From Gracilaria gracilis (taxonomy: Eukaryota; Rhodophyta; Florideophyceae; Gracilariales; Gracilariaceae), in contig JARGSG010000046.1 in assembly GCA_030374805.1 (NCBI GenBank), forward strand, positions 62,001 through 126,000: DNA of 64,000 nucleotides, written 5' to 3'. The stretch's first letter is position 1. The number at the start of each line of letters is the position of its first letter. Positions 21,850 to 33,075 of the stretch are shown here, in pieces. The notes under the pieces are model-generated. The model did not search any database, was not told where the DNA came from, and saw nothing but the letters and a program-made list of their open reading frames with translations. The position numbers and the translations under genes are program-made.

Positions 21850-22995
21850 TCACAAAGTTCGGAAAACCACACACTTATTCTGCATTCCGTCCGCCACTAC
21901 ATTCTCCACAACTCTGAACGGTGCCGACAGTTGCATCAGCTGGAAATGCGAAAAGGACACCCTGATACACACGTTCTTCACGGCACCCAGCTGGTCCGCT
22001 TGGAAACTTTCATGCCCAATCCCAGATGCCCTCAGCCTGGGCACGGTAATCGGCTTGAACTGCGTCGGAGAAAAGGTTTGGGATGCCGGTAAAGATGTTA
22101 TAGACCTAGCGCTGCCGTCATCCTCGATGACTTGCACCGAAATGTCGTTCGTATTCAGCACCCCAAGTCGTTCTCTAGCGTTCTGCAACACCATGATCGG
22201 AGTGAAAGCCACATCGGGCGGTCCATCGACGGAGAAGGTAGGGACATCATCTACACCTTCAAACGCAAAGCCGCACAGATCGTAAGCCTTTTGGCACTCG
22301 TCAATTGGATCGGGCGTTGGTGTGATAAGAAATGGAACTGGTGTCACTTCCACGGCGTCGCAAGAGGACTCCGCGACTCGAACGATATCAGACGGAAGTG
22401 TGTCAAATGAGGTGTCAATGAAGAACGCCGGAGTTGTGGCTACCATACGGAGGAAATCTCCATCCACGCTCTCGCCAACTCCGACTGTGACAATGGAAAT
22501 TCCCTCCGACTTGACATCAGGAGCCAATTCAGTTGCGGATTCCCTTCCAGTTTCCTCTCCATCAGTGATCACGACAATCACACGATTTCCTGTCGAGAAT
22601 CTAACCTCCTGGAAACACGCGTCGAGTCCACCGCGTATATTGGTGCCACCACTCGAACGGGCCGTTAGATTTACGGCGGGAATGAACTCGCCCTCAAGAT
22701 CAGTGGTTGAACTCTGTATCACAAAAGCAAAGTTACTAAAACCATATGACGAGTAGAGAATGCCGGTTGTGCGCGTGTTCAGCTCGCGAGAGACATCGAT
22801 GACGAACTGCTGCTCGATGAGATACTCATCATCGTCAATAGATCCACTTTGATCAAGAACAAAGCAAATGGAGTTAATAATGCAGTCTGGTTCGGAGACT
22901 GTTACATTATTTTCACGGATGCTGAATGGGATTGATTTTGCGCTGATGAAGAGCGTAAAAAGGGCGACAGAAGTAGAGAGAATCGAAGAAAACAT
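21850..22995 (-). CDS. Secreted von Willebrand factor A domain protein, 381 aa
   Basis: Starts with a signal peptide (residues 1 to about 19). A von Willebrand factor type A domain spans about residues 42-215. Its metal-ion-dependent adhesion site is complete: D-x-S-x-S as DQSGS at 48-52, Thr118 in SGGTNIRGG, and Asp145 in VITDGEE. The domain therefore should bind a divalent cation and a protein or glycan ligand outside the cell. The C-terminal 165 residues are Pro- and Val-rich with a few cysteines and no recognised domain; no membrane anchor is seen. A TATA box lies 93 nt upstream. The ligand and role (matrix adhesion or sensing) are inference. Confidence 0.88.
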   Translation of the reverse strand: MFSSILSTSVALFTLFISAKSIPFSIRENNVTVSEPDCIINSICFVLDQSGSIDDDEYLIEQQFVIDVSRELNTRTTGILYSSYGFSNFAFVIQSSTTDLEGEFIPAVNLTARSSGGTNIRGGLDACFQEVRFSTGNRVIVVITDGEETGRESATELAPDVKSEGISIVTVGVGESVDGDFLRMVATTPAFFIDTSFDTLPSDIVRVAESSCDAVEVTPVPFLITPTPDPIDECQKAYDLCGFAFEGVDDVPTFSVDGPPDVAFTPIMVLQNARERLGVLNTNDISVQVIEDDGSARSITSLPASQTFSPTQFKPITVPRLRASGIGHESFQADQLGAVKNVCIRVSFSHFQLMQLSAPFRVVENVVADGMQNKCVVFRTL

Positions 22996-23087
22996 CGTTA
23001 GGCAATGAGAACTCTTAGTGGTGTTCGATTGATCGCAGACAAATCGATTACGATGAAAATGGAGGGACAGAAAGAGTTGATGCGGTC

Positions 23088-23095
23088 CTTATATA
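23088..23095 (-). promoter_or_regulatory. TATA box of the vWFA gene
   Basis: TATATAAG on the minus strand, 93 nt upstream of the ATG at 22995. Confidence 0.6.
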
Positions 23096-23994
23096 GAGGT
23101 GCGGCTGTGAGAATGCTATGTCTGGAGTGAGGGAATTCGACTTCTGAGGACTATCTTTAGATAGCAGGGTTACATGCAAATACCAATCCGGTCGTCAGCA
23201 GACCTGATTGCAGCAATGGAAAACTTGACCTGTGGCTCTTGTTGTTGTCTCCCCAGGACAATATGTCAAATTTCTTGTGCATGGTAAGTCTACATTGCTA
23301 GACCCGGAAGCCTTTGGGAGCTGTTCTGGCGTCTCCAGGCGCCTCACTCGAGACGTAGCTTGGCATGGTGGTTATTCTTGCACACTTGCGGGGTGTGAAC
23401 GCTCTGCCGTCCAGTTTAGCCGTGAGACTTCATGAGTGGTACCGGTCCGCCTTATGTTCCATAGTCGCGACACAAATGCCCCTCCCACCTTTTCCCAGAT
23501 TGAACACAGTTGTAATTCAATTCAAACGGCGTCGCGTGGCGATTGTTGGCGTCATTTTGCATGGAATGCCCCCCATGTACATGTAACATGTAAAGGTTAA
23601 CTTGGTTATCGAACAGCTTCACCAAGTGAAGGTGAAACCTTGAAATTCACATGTGCACCCCATGTAACTTTAGCGCGTCTCTTTCTAGATGGATGTGTCC
23701 CGGTAAGAACGCTTGGGAGCAACAAGGTACACAAAGAAGTCATGTAAGAGGGAGACGTGATTGGCAGCAGAGTCATCTCATGAATGCTGTTGAAGCGCTG
23801 AACAACGGAACTAAACCGAAACTCTGGATGGTGATTTGGCAGGCTAATAAAACCACTCATGCCTCAAACGCCATACTGTACATTGAAAAGACAACAAGCC
23901 CAGGGAGATGCGGTAAATTCAGTAAGAACGTCACAAGACACCTTTCTTATGCCTTCATTCTTGAAAGAGAAGTATTTGGTTTGGGTCAAACCTC
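23096..23994. other. Intergenic up to the pogo-like element
   Basis: 0.9 kb, no supported gene. Ends at the TA target site (23995-23996) of the next element. Confidence 0.4.
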
Positions 23995-23996
23995 TA

Positions 23997-24019
23997 CCTT
24001 CCTGGGCAGGGCAATGTGG
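23997..24019 (+). repeat. Pogo-like terminal inverted repeat, left
   Basis: 23 bp; pairs with 33811-33833 with one mismatch. TA lies directly outside. Confidence 0.8.
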
Positions 24020-24236
24020 GGCAGTGTTGTCTTCAAGAAGACAAATAGTGAAGCACATAACTGTAATTTTAAAACAAATCTGTCTCAATAAGAGCCTTAG
24101 TGGTTCCCAAGACCCTGGAAGTCTTACGAGTCGCAACCACAACGCATGGAAACCGCGACGCCGACAGAACTGAGCTGGCCTCATTCTAGACGATCCCGAG
24201 AAACGCAGTATAATGTGGTGCGCCACCGCATTTTTC

Positions 24237-25813
24237 CTACTTAATTCGATGTAATGCCAACAATACTTGCGCAGCGTCTTTCTTCATGTTCGCATCGGCG
24301 CTTGCGACATCTCCCACGGGCATCGAGGTTATGTCATCCGATAGGGATTCATCGCTGACATTTTGCATGTTTGCGTTGAGAGCACACACGTTTGTGTTCT
24401 CCTTATCCCCAACCAATTCGCTCGTAGTTCCCGTCACATTAACTTTTGTTGACGCTCGCATAACAACCTGCTGATCTGAAAGGCTCTGATTAACATCATG
24501 CGCTGACAGAGGCCTTACCTGCCTTACAGTCGTTCGGACTTTGAAAATTGCACCACGCGCCTTCAGATGCTGCTTATGAACTGCCTTCAGTTCCTTCTGT
24601 TTCTTGCGCTCTGCCGTAGTTTCAAGCTTCTTTCAGGCCCTATCTTCAGCCATTTTCTTCTTACGTTGTGCAAACTCCTCTTTTTTTCGCGCTTGCTCTA
24701 AAACAACTTTGTCTCTTCTGGCTTGAAGTTTTGCCTTCTTTTTGGCCCTAATTTCGGCCTCTGCTCTTCTTCTTTCGGCGAGATCCTCCTTTGCTTTTGC
24801 CCTACGCAAGTTCTCCTACTTCTCTGGTTCTTGCGCTTGTCTACGTTTCTGAATAAACTCTTTGTGCGTCAGGTACCGTGCTGGTGTGCCCCGCGACAAA
24901 GACGTTCTGTCGAGAAAGCCTTCTCCATTCTTCCAAATCTTCTTGTGCGTAGACGTACTCTTCTCGAGTATGAATTTGACACGCCTGTCGCTGTTCGCGA
25001 TGATCTCTTCGAGGGCGTCAATTTTGAATAATATCTCTCCCGGTTGAAAGAAAATTTTCCTCATGGCCTTCCACTGTTGCCGAAGTCTAACACGGTAAAA
25101 GCGACGCTCCTTGCCTGTTTCCAATTTCTTTACGCCGGTCCATTTCTCCTCCACCCATTTAAGAAATCTAAAGTCCATCGGCCATTGTCCCAGAGTCGTG
25201 AAAGCCCGCTGCACCACAGGCCTTGTTAGTGCTTTGAAACCTGCCACAACGAGCTTTAACTTAACTTCCATATCTCCAAAGTCAAGAAACGAGGTTCTGC
25301 TTAAGACGTTGTACGTCTTGCGTAAGCACGCCTTAAATTGTTTGTTAATTGACTGATCGCAAGCTTGCAAGACATGGGAAGTGTTTGCTGGGCTCTGTAT
25401 TACTTCCACATTCGCCGCCTTAGCTCGAGAGAGCCACTCGTGCCCATTGCGGGACTCATGGCCATCCAGAAGAAGCAACATCTTCTTCCCTCCTGTGTAT
25501 TGGGGAGCATGCGTCCTAATATGCTCAATAACAAATGAGATAAGTTCTTTTGTCAGTGAGCCATTCTCGCTGCATGTCACAAACGAGTTCTCTGGAAACC
25601 ACCCTTCCATAGACAACCAGTGTGGTACGCCGGATTCGTCTTTGAATACCTCTGCCTACAGAGGATTATACCACCTCTTCATATTATTATGACGAGCGAA
25701 AATGAAGAAGGGAGGTAGCACATCCCCAGCGGCAGAAGCAATAACAACAGCAGTCAAATGCCTTCCCTGGTTGTCACAGGTAAGCTTTGCGCCACCGTGA
25801 TGCGTGTCAGAGG
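24237..25813 (-). pseudogene. Pogo-like transposase, C-terminal half (DDE_1), with three premature stops
   Basis: Continues the frame of 32278-32926. The DDE_1 core is clear: NPL-x-AEVFKDESG, SMEGWFPEN, the second Asp in LLLLDGHESR, and a third Asp in VLQACDQSINKQFK. Beyond it comes a long Lys/Glu/Arg-rich coiled region. Premature stops lie at 25656-25658 (TAG), 24816-24818 (TAG) and 24633-24635 (TGA); each is one C-to-T change from CAG or CGA. The natural stop is at 24237. The undisrupted protein would be about 738 residues. The copy is dead both by insertion and by nonsense mutations. Confidence 0.88.
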
Positions 25814-26078
25814 GGGTCCCGGAGAATCTACGCACTGTGAGAGATGTAGATTTTCCCTGGTGGATCCTCCACTTCTATGATACAAATTACAGCAGATCCT
25901 CTCCCTCCTCCATCGCACTCCCCCGAGCTTCTTCTCGTGCTGAGTCATCAGAACCTCCAGTTCTGAGCTTCCAATTGGCCAGCACCCCTCTGCGTCACCC
26001 AAACTCCCCAGCGTCACCGAAACTTCCCAGGCTCCCCAGCCGTGACATGCCTTTCAAAAAAAGCGCGCACTTTGCGCC
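25814..26078 (+). repeat. Mutator-like terminal inverted repeat, left
   Basis: About 265 bp, inverted partner of 32013-32277; roughly four or five mismatches seen. Confidence 0.93.
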
Positions 26079-26903
26079 CGTTCCTAAGTTCGTTTCCGCA
26101 CTTGTGCCCTATCTCAACCTCGCCTTCCGCTGCTTACCGTCGCTGTCTCTTTTGCTTGCTCCCAACGTTGCCGCTTCCTGCCACTCCTCGTCGTCGTTGT
26201 CTCCTGCCGTTGCTCGCCGCTTTATGTTGTTGGTCGTTTTCGCCGCCTCTTCCCACTGCATGCCATCGTCGTCTCCAGTTGCGTCTGACCGTTGGCGCCT
26301 TGTGCCCCTCCTGGCCGTCGATATCCCTCCTTGCTTGATGGCTGCCTTCGTTGTTTATCAATGACGCCACTGGCTCCTCTGCAGCGTCTACGCTCCGATT
26401 TTCTTCGCGCATTCGATTAGACTTTGTTACAGGTTGTTGTAACCTGCCGCTGCCACCTGCTGTGGCTTCCTACAATAACTACTTGTCGCGGCTGCCTTTC
26501 TCTACTGCCTGTTTCTAATGCCTGTCTCTACTGCCTGTGTCTGCTGCCTGCGTCTGCTGCCTGTCGCTGCTGTCTTTCGATGCTATTTGCCGCTGCTGCT
26601 TTCCGCTGTTCTTTTCCGGTGCTGCTTATGGCTCCTTGGCCGCGGCTACCTGTTGCTGCTATCTGCAGCTGCTATTAGCCGATTCGTTCTGCCGCTGCTG
26701 CCCGCCGCCGTTTCTTTCCGCCGCCTCCCCGCTGTTGTCTGCTACTACTGTCTGCCGGTGCTGGCTGCCGCTGTTCAACTCCGTTCCTGCCTGCAGGTGT
26801 TGCCTGACGCTGCTGCTTACCGTGCTTCGCGTCGTCGCAAAGTATGTTCACGCATAACTATGGTTCTCAATTCTTTACTGTACTCATGAACACTAACATT
26901 CTT
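26079..26903 (+). repeat. Low-complexity CTGCTGCC-rich tract inside the Mutator-like element
   Basis: Between the left inverted end and the transposase stop. From about 26425 to 26830 the plus strand is dominated by degenerate CTGCTGCC and TGCCGCTG words. Open frames across it are an effect of composition. It would be purine-rich 3' untranslated RNA. Confidence 0.6.
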
Positions 26904-29900
26904 TTAACTAACTCTATTGAACGAGTCGTACTGATTATCTGGATGATCGACAACAGATAGAGCTCTGGAAATTGCCTGGCTTGGAGTGGTTACTTCCGTG
27001 TTCTGCATTGTGCTGTTCTGCGCATTACTATCCACGCGCTGTCGCTTAGATACTCGTTCAAGGAATGATTTCTTCCTCTTGCGCGCCCGCGCCCCTAGGC
27101 CTGGGTTCGGATTAACTATGTTCACAGAATGCACTTGAGCCGGATCGATTGGTAGGTCGGGTACACTGGAAGGACCGGGGAGCTTGGATTGAGGTCTGGA
27201 GGGATAGCGGCCAATATTAAGTTGTCGAACGCCGTCTTTAAGGTACTCGATCACACTTTGAAGCCCTACTTGACCATAGCTCTGACCCAACCGATGCATT
27301 TGGTCGAAAAGGGCTTTGCCGTTAGAGTACGATATCTCGGATCTCAAGTCCGTTATTTGTTGTTGCTGAATCTGGTTGTATTGATCATCAATGTTCTGAT
27401 GTGAACGGTTCGTGGCAGTATCATGAAGTTCCGATGAAGCGTTTGGGGCGTTCCTTTCTCGTTGACGAAGGTAGAAGTCGGCGGATGGTCCTCCTTGTCT
27501 TTCCCGCATATTGAGGATATCCCGAAATGTCCAGGCATCGCCTGTACGGCCCCAATAAGGGTGCCAGACGTCTTCTATTCGAAACCGAGGGGGAAGAGCA
27601 CGTACAATGTGGGGCCATCGGTCTCGGACTTCGTCGTAAACTACGCAGACGCGGGTCATATGGCAGCATGGAAAGCCGAAAGCCGTTGCATCTCGGCAGC
27701 TACATCTGCCACTTATTTTGTCGGAGGTTTTTTCGCGTCTGTGCAGGTAGACGTTGTACGTTTTGGTCTGCTTCTCTTGGGTGTGAGACGTACCGCGACT
27801 TGGGATTGTAGTAGTGTACAAGGTGAGGGTGAGGACGACTAGAGGCTGCTCAGATGTGAGCTCCAGATTCTTTGTATCGATATCGTAATTAAAGGCAGCG
27901 TCATAAGTGGGAAGCACGACTGCATCCGTCACTCTATAATACGCGGAGAATCGAACGCTTCGGTCGATGAACTGCTGGATACTGTACCTGGTAAAGTTTT
28001 GCACCAGACGGGTGGCGCTATTCATCGAGAGCGGGAGTCCGGACGTTGCTAGCCGATTACGGAGTGCGGTATCCGCCACTGATGCGTTGTTTCGTCGTTC
28101 ATCAATCAATCGCTTTGTGAGCGCAGCCATAACGAGCGGTACTTCAGAAAATGGGACGTCCTTGTTCAGAATGTTACGACGATATCGCGCGTTAGATGAT
28201 TCGCTGTACCCGCTTCCTTGGAAAAGGAAGCGGTAAAGGACCTGGAGGTCCTTGTGACAGCGGATGAGGAATGAGGGGTTATCGCGGTAGAGGAATTTGT
28301 ACCACCTCGGTGGTGGGTTGGAGGGTGAAAAGTACTTTTGCTCCAGTATCGTCCTCCTTTCCTCAAAAGTCTCCACGGTAGTGCTTCGACGGAGGTCATG
28401 AAGCTCCTGCCTCATGTCCTCTGCCGTAACGGACCTGCCGATGGACTTACACCATCGTTGAGTGTTCTCCGTTTGTCGCTGGTTTAAATGCCAGTCGTCT
28501 AGAAATACAGCAGAGCATGGGAATACTGCTCGTATGGCCCCAATTAGCGCGACGCACTGATCAACGGCGAAGCAAGAGGGTGATACGCGCATACACGCTT
28601 TGAAATGTTGGAGGATCCACGTAAAGCTCTCTTCGGTCTCGTCTCCTAAGTATCCCATGAAATAAGTCGTCATATGTCCCGCATTGTCCCTCCCATTTAT
28701 ACTAAAGAGCGGTAGATTGAAGCGGTTGGAAATAGCCTTGCAGTCAACCGAAACACCAGGGATGATCCCGAAACGCTCGTAGTCGGTACACCAGTCTTGT
28801 AAACACCACGCCACAAATTGTAGACCATTTCCTGTGTCAATGCGGCAGAAAACTTTATGGTTCGGGTTATCGGAGTTCATCTTGATGAGGTTCTGATAAA
28901 GACGTACACACTCCTTATCTTTCGGGTATCGGGAGTCATACATATACTGTAGTCGCTTACGGAATAGCTCCCGGTCCACTTTCACGCCATATTTATCCTC
29001 CACGAACTTGATTACAACGTCGTATTGTAGATGGAGGTTATTACGTAGGTGGCGAGCGTGAACCTCTGCCGTAGGACACAGTTTTCGGAGCAGGGCGGGT
29101 GGAGTGGCAGAATGGTTGTGGTGTGCTCTAGAAAACTCCGGAGAGAATGTATAGTTGTCAGTACCCCCCTTTGATACTCTTACTCTCTTGATCTTAAAAC
29201 TGTAGGGGCACTTATACGCGTCCTGATACTGAAGTGAGCACTTCAAGTATCCACGTAACAGAACCTTTCGACCTGCTTCATCAACGCCGTACTTCGAGTC
29301 TCTAATAAACAGTTTGAAGCCAAAGTACTCGGCTATGTACTGAAGATGCTGCAAAACTTCGTGTTGGCTGCTACTTTCCATCTGATCCATGTAAGCTACA
29401 AACCCCCTTCGCACCCATTCCTCCGCCGGATAGTCGCAATTAGATGTAGAACTGTTCGTATCAACGTCAGCCTCGCTAGAAGTCAAACGTTTCCCCATCT
29501 CTTCATCTTCACCTTCCCCTCCACCTTCGCCACTCTGTGTTAGTAATATGGCACGCAGTAGAGTGTCAGAGATAGGAATACATCTAACGTGCACAAATAA
29601 GTTGAAGTTTAAGACTTACCTGTTCCCCTTCCAGAAATTCTTTCTTCCGAACTTGATCGGTAATATCTATGACTGAACTTTCATCTGAGTCCCATGCGCG
29701 AGGGACCGGTCGGGGTTTTGGTGCGTCCAATGCGCGAGGGCCCGGTCGGGGTATTGGTTTACCTTGATCTCCTCCGCTTCCTCTCGCTGCAGCCCCTCCA
29801 GTTCCTCCGCTGCTCCCTTCCAAATCGACAACAATGACATCTGCCTCATCCTCCCCAGTGTCTGTTGGAATTCGGTGAGGATCCGGAGATCTCATGTACT

Positions 29901-31746
29901 TCCCATCGCACTTTCCCTCTCGGTTGTTGTGCACCCATTCCATGACACTGAGGGGGCGTGGTGGTATTGATGGTAGAAAGTCCTCATCGTCGGAGAACCC
30001 ACTCCTCTTCTTCGATCCTCCATCGTTTTTAGAAGGTATGTCCTTTCTTTTTGGAAGATCAAAGGTAATAGAGGGAATGCGTAGAGAGGGCGGTGTGTTC
30101 TTGGCTATCGTAGCCTTTACGGCGTCCCGTCGTTTCCCCTTATTTCCGCGATACCCTACTTCCAGACGTTCATGGTTATGAACGTTTGTCCCAGAAATCA
30201 ACCACCCGGTGCCGTTCTTCCGGGCCTTCGCCATGAATGCGGCCTTAGAACCACAACCAGGTGGGTTACACTTGTATTTTAGGCAGCGTATTCGCACGTT
30301 CAACATGTATTCCTGCGATCTTCTCATCGGTTTACAGAACTGAACACCATATTCGTACCCCTCCTTGGCGCATAAGTCGTATACATATTCTGGGAGATCC
30401 AATACACTCAATTCCGCATTTTCGTCGACAGACAGACGAGGTTTACTCCCTGCAACACGGTCGTTATTGTCTTCTTTCCCGTCACCAATGCCATCAGCAG
30501 CCAAAACAGCGACCGAAGTAGCGACGGCACCACTATCACATTCTTCTGTAGTATTGCTTCTCTCCCCGGCTCTCGACCTATCCACCACTTCCTCACTCTC
30601 CGTCAAATTTCGGTCGTGAACTTTCCTTCGTCCCACATCTTGTCTATTTCGAGAGAGGTAGATCCTCTCACGACGTTGCATATGCAGTGTCGACACGGCG
30701 AAATCGTTCATCACCGGCATGACGTGACTGAACGACATGACCAGTCTCACCCGTACTTCAGCACAGCTCCAGCGAAACCTCTCCGTCAACTTTGGATCAT
30801 GGCCTGGGAGAAACTTGGCTGTAGGAACCATGCCATGGCTACGTGCAAAACCAGACATCAAGGAAAGTACATATGCACCACAACTGTGGGAGTCTTTCTG
30901 TTTGGCAAACCCCAGTACATCCAGCATGTAGTTTTCCTTGGGCAATACCCACTGCAATTTAGTATTGTGAGAGTGCTCAATTATTGCCATGATCAACTGC
31001 CGGCATTGTTCCGGACAGTCATACCCGAGGCTGTCACACCAGTAAATCCGCCACTCCGTTTTATCAATCTTCTCTGCAAGGAAAGCAGCCCAATGTTCCC
31101 CGTCGACGACGACAGGAACGACAATAGTACATATCTCCTTCGGACTGGGATACATTTTCTCAGTGAATCTCGTCGTGAAACGGTTAAGTATGCCAATTTG
31201 TTCCTCTCGCGGTTCTTTTTCGTATGCACTTGCGAGACGACTGATATTGCAGCCAGTATCTACAGAAATTAACACGACTCCAATGTCAGGCTCCAGTTCT
31301 AAAACCCCACTCCCCAAAAGTACATTGCAAAACCAGGACCTCTGATTACATGAAGATATTAGATGAGGACTGACATTTCTTTCATCGTCGTCTGCGTTCT
31401 TCAGATCTAATATAAGATACGACCATAATCCTTTTAGTTCTTTAAAGCCAGCATTATCCTTACGGTTGAATCGTATGGTTGTGTTCTTTTTTAACGTGTC
31501 GATAAACGTCGAGATCTTTTTCACAATATCTTCTATTACCTTCTTTTCTTCTGTACTTAGCGGGCAATCTAGATCTCTATGGTCGCCTTCCAGCTCTTCG
31601 ACTGTCTTCACGGGGTTGAAGTTTTCGTCTACTTCATCCCCTGAATCTTCCAACCGAGGATCCAACATGCTGAACACAACCGCATCGAACAGATCCTCGG
31701 GTGGATATCGCACTGACGCGTCATTTGAATCGCGGAAGGTTATCAT
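26904..31746 (-). CDS. Ulp1-like protease / Mutator transposase fusion, spliced, about 1585 aa
   Basis: Exon 1 is 31746-29620 and exon 2 is 29534-26904, joined in phase 0 by an 85-nt intron. Residues about 130-300 form a C48/Ulp1 protease with a complete triad and oxyanion Gln: His218 (DGEHWA), Asp238 (WCDSLG), Gln283 and Cys289 (SHSCGAY). Residues about 455-540 form a FAR1/WRKY-GCM1-like zinc finger (Cys488, Cys493, Cys498, HNH at 523-525). After a disordered linker comes the junction at 709/710. A second FAR1-like finger follows at about 780-851, then the Mutator transposase core with candidate Asp973 (SVDCK), Asp1034 (AVDQCVAL) and Glu1154 (SESSNARY), and a CxC...CxH SWIM finger at about 1320-1334. 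A Lys/Arg-rich stretch near the C terminus looks like a nuclear signal. If unspliced, the first frame stops at 29584 after 720 residues and the second (896 codons) has only a GTG start. Role: DNA transposition, with the protease perhaps acting on SUMO-like proteins or the fusion itself (inference). Confidence 0.85.
29535..29619 (-). other. Predicted 85-nt spliceosomal intron in the Mutator-like gene
   Basis: Donor CAG|GTAAGT at 29619 and acceptor ACACAG|AG at 29535. Both flanking codons are whole (phase 0), and the intron contains an in-frame stop at 29584-29586. A perfect TACTAAC branch-like motif lies at 29539-29545, unusually close to the acceptor; CTGAC further upstream is an alternative branch site. 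Confidence 0.75.
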
Positions 31747-31940
31747 AACTTTCGAGCAGAGATCCTTGAATACAAAGGCGCTAATATGGGCTCAGTTTTC
31801 ACACCGCAATGTTAGCACGGAGTTGTTGAGGCACAGAATCCCTCGAATAAAAGATTCAGTGCAAGATGTACCGAGGTTTCACTTGCCGATGCGCAACGAT
31901 TGGGAGATGTGGAAGGAGAAAATGAGACCTGGCGACTCTT

Positions 31941-32032
31941 TGTCGACCCCTGAACTACACTGGAGCGGCGCAAAGTGCGCGCTTTTTGTCGACCCCTGAA
32001 CTACACTGGAGCGGCGTAATGTGCGCGCTTTT
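31941..32032 (+). repeat. 46-bp tandem duplication next to the right inverted end
   Basis: TGTCGACCCCTGAACTACAC... occurs at 31941 and again at 31987, differing at a few bases near the unit end. The second unit runs into the inverted end. It is absent at the left end. Confidence 0.8.
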
Positions 32033-32277
32033 TTTGAAAGGCATGTCACGGCTGGGGAGCCTTGGAAGTTTCGGTGACGCTGGGGAGTTTGGGTGACGCA
32101 GAGGGGTGCTGGCCAATTGGAAGCTCAGAACTGGAGGTTCTGATGACTCAGCACGAGAAGAAGCTCGGGGGAGTGCGATGGAGGAGGGAGAGGATCTGCT
32201 GTAATTTGTATCATAGAAGTGGAGGATACACCAGGGAAAATCTACATCTCTCACAGTGCGTAGATTCTCCGGGACCC
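32013..32277 (-). repeat. Mutator-like terminal inverted repeat, right
   Basis: Partner of 25814-26078. The 9-bp duplication TGTCAGAGG follows at 32278-32286. Confidence 0.93.
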
Positions 32278-32926
32278 TGTCAGAGGAAACGAAACCTTTC
32301 TCTGTCTCTGCAACATTTATGCAGACCTGTGTCTCGTCCATATTCCAGACTGTTCTTGGATCAGACAGAATGCCTGGGTTTTCTTTCTCGCATAACCGCA
32401 AAGCCCTGACGAGTGATTCTACGTGCTCTGGATTTCCTGCTGCCAGCTTTGCACCCTCACGGGCCTCCATTTTGCGGAAGGTTACATCCCTGTGTCTCGC
32501 TCGAAAACTTCGCACCCAATCATCACTCGGGTAACCGTCCACAAATCCAGCCCTTCCGTCATCAGCAATCTGGGCTGCACTGGACTTCAAAGTTTCCGAT
32601 GAAACTGCAAACCCGTGATTGGAGCACTCCTTAAGACGTGCGACGATCATTCGTTCTTCGTCATAACTGAGCACTGGTTTGCGCCCTCGCTTAATATCAA
32701 ACTCGAAGTCATCGTATGGTAGGTCTTCTCTGGCTGCCTGCAAGATATTGGATTTGAGTCGTCCAATAGTTCCCATGGAAAGTCCTGTGGCACGCGCGAT
32801 GGCTCGGTATGGCTTGCCGTTCTCTAGGAGGGTAATTGCTTTTCTGCGCTGAAGACGGGTGTTTTCTGCTTGCTGCACTCGCCGTTTGTGCTGCAGCGAT
32901 TGCCGCCGCATAGATGGACTGACCAT
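32278..32926 (-). pseudogene. Pogo-like transposase, N-terminal half (HTH domains and first Asp)
   Basis: Starts with the ATG at 32926. Residues about 20-65 form a pipsqueak-type helix-turn-helix (ERRKAI-like helix, YRAIARATGLSMGTIGRL). A second CENP-B/Tc5-type DNA-binding helix region lies at about 105-150 (DDWVRSFRARH). The first catalytic Asp is in WNMDETQ, near residue 198. The reading frame then runs into the inverted end of the Mutator-like element, producing a chimeric tail that ends at 31955. The remainder of the gene lies at 24237-25813, and its frame matches this half exactly if the insert and one target duplication are ignored. Confidence 0.88.
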
Positions 32927-33075
32927 TTGCTTTACTTCGGTGCTGTCGGAGGTGTAGTGGTGCGACTGTCAGGATAAGGAAACTTTAAAGACCTACAAGA
33001 CTAGGTGATATCAACGCAGTATGGAGGAAAGAGTAGCTCTGTCATAAAGTCCGACATAAACGAACCATGTTTACA

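Larger units (their letters stand above)
25814..32277 (-). mobile_element. Mutator-like element with long inverted ends and Ulp1-transposase gene
   Basis: 6464 bp. The ends begin GGGTCCCGGAGAATC and are inverted copies over about 265 bp (25814-26078 and 32013-32277), with only a few mismatches and no length change. A perfect 9-bp target duplication TGTCAGAGG lies at 25805-25813 and 32278-32286, the size typical of Mutator elements. Inside is one coding region on the minus strand (26904-31746). It has inserted in frame-preserving target sequence within the pogo-like transposase. Near-identity of the ends and an open coding region suggest recent activity. Confidence 0.95.

Noticed and set aside
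26424..26889. Cys/Leu-rich frames on the plus strand
   Set aside because: Produced by the CTGCTGCC-like low-complexity tract; several frames are open at once.
29584..29619. A 36-nt intron ending at CACGTTAG
   Set aside because: It would put exon 2 out of frame with the transposase; the 85-nt alternative keeps phase and uses a better acceptor.
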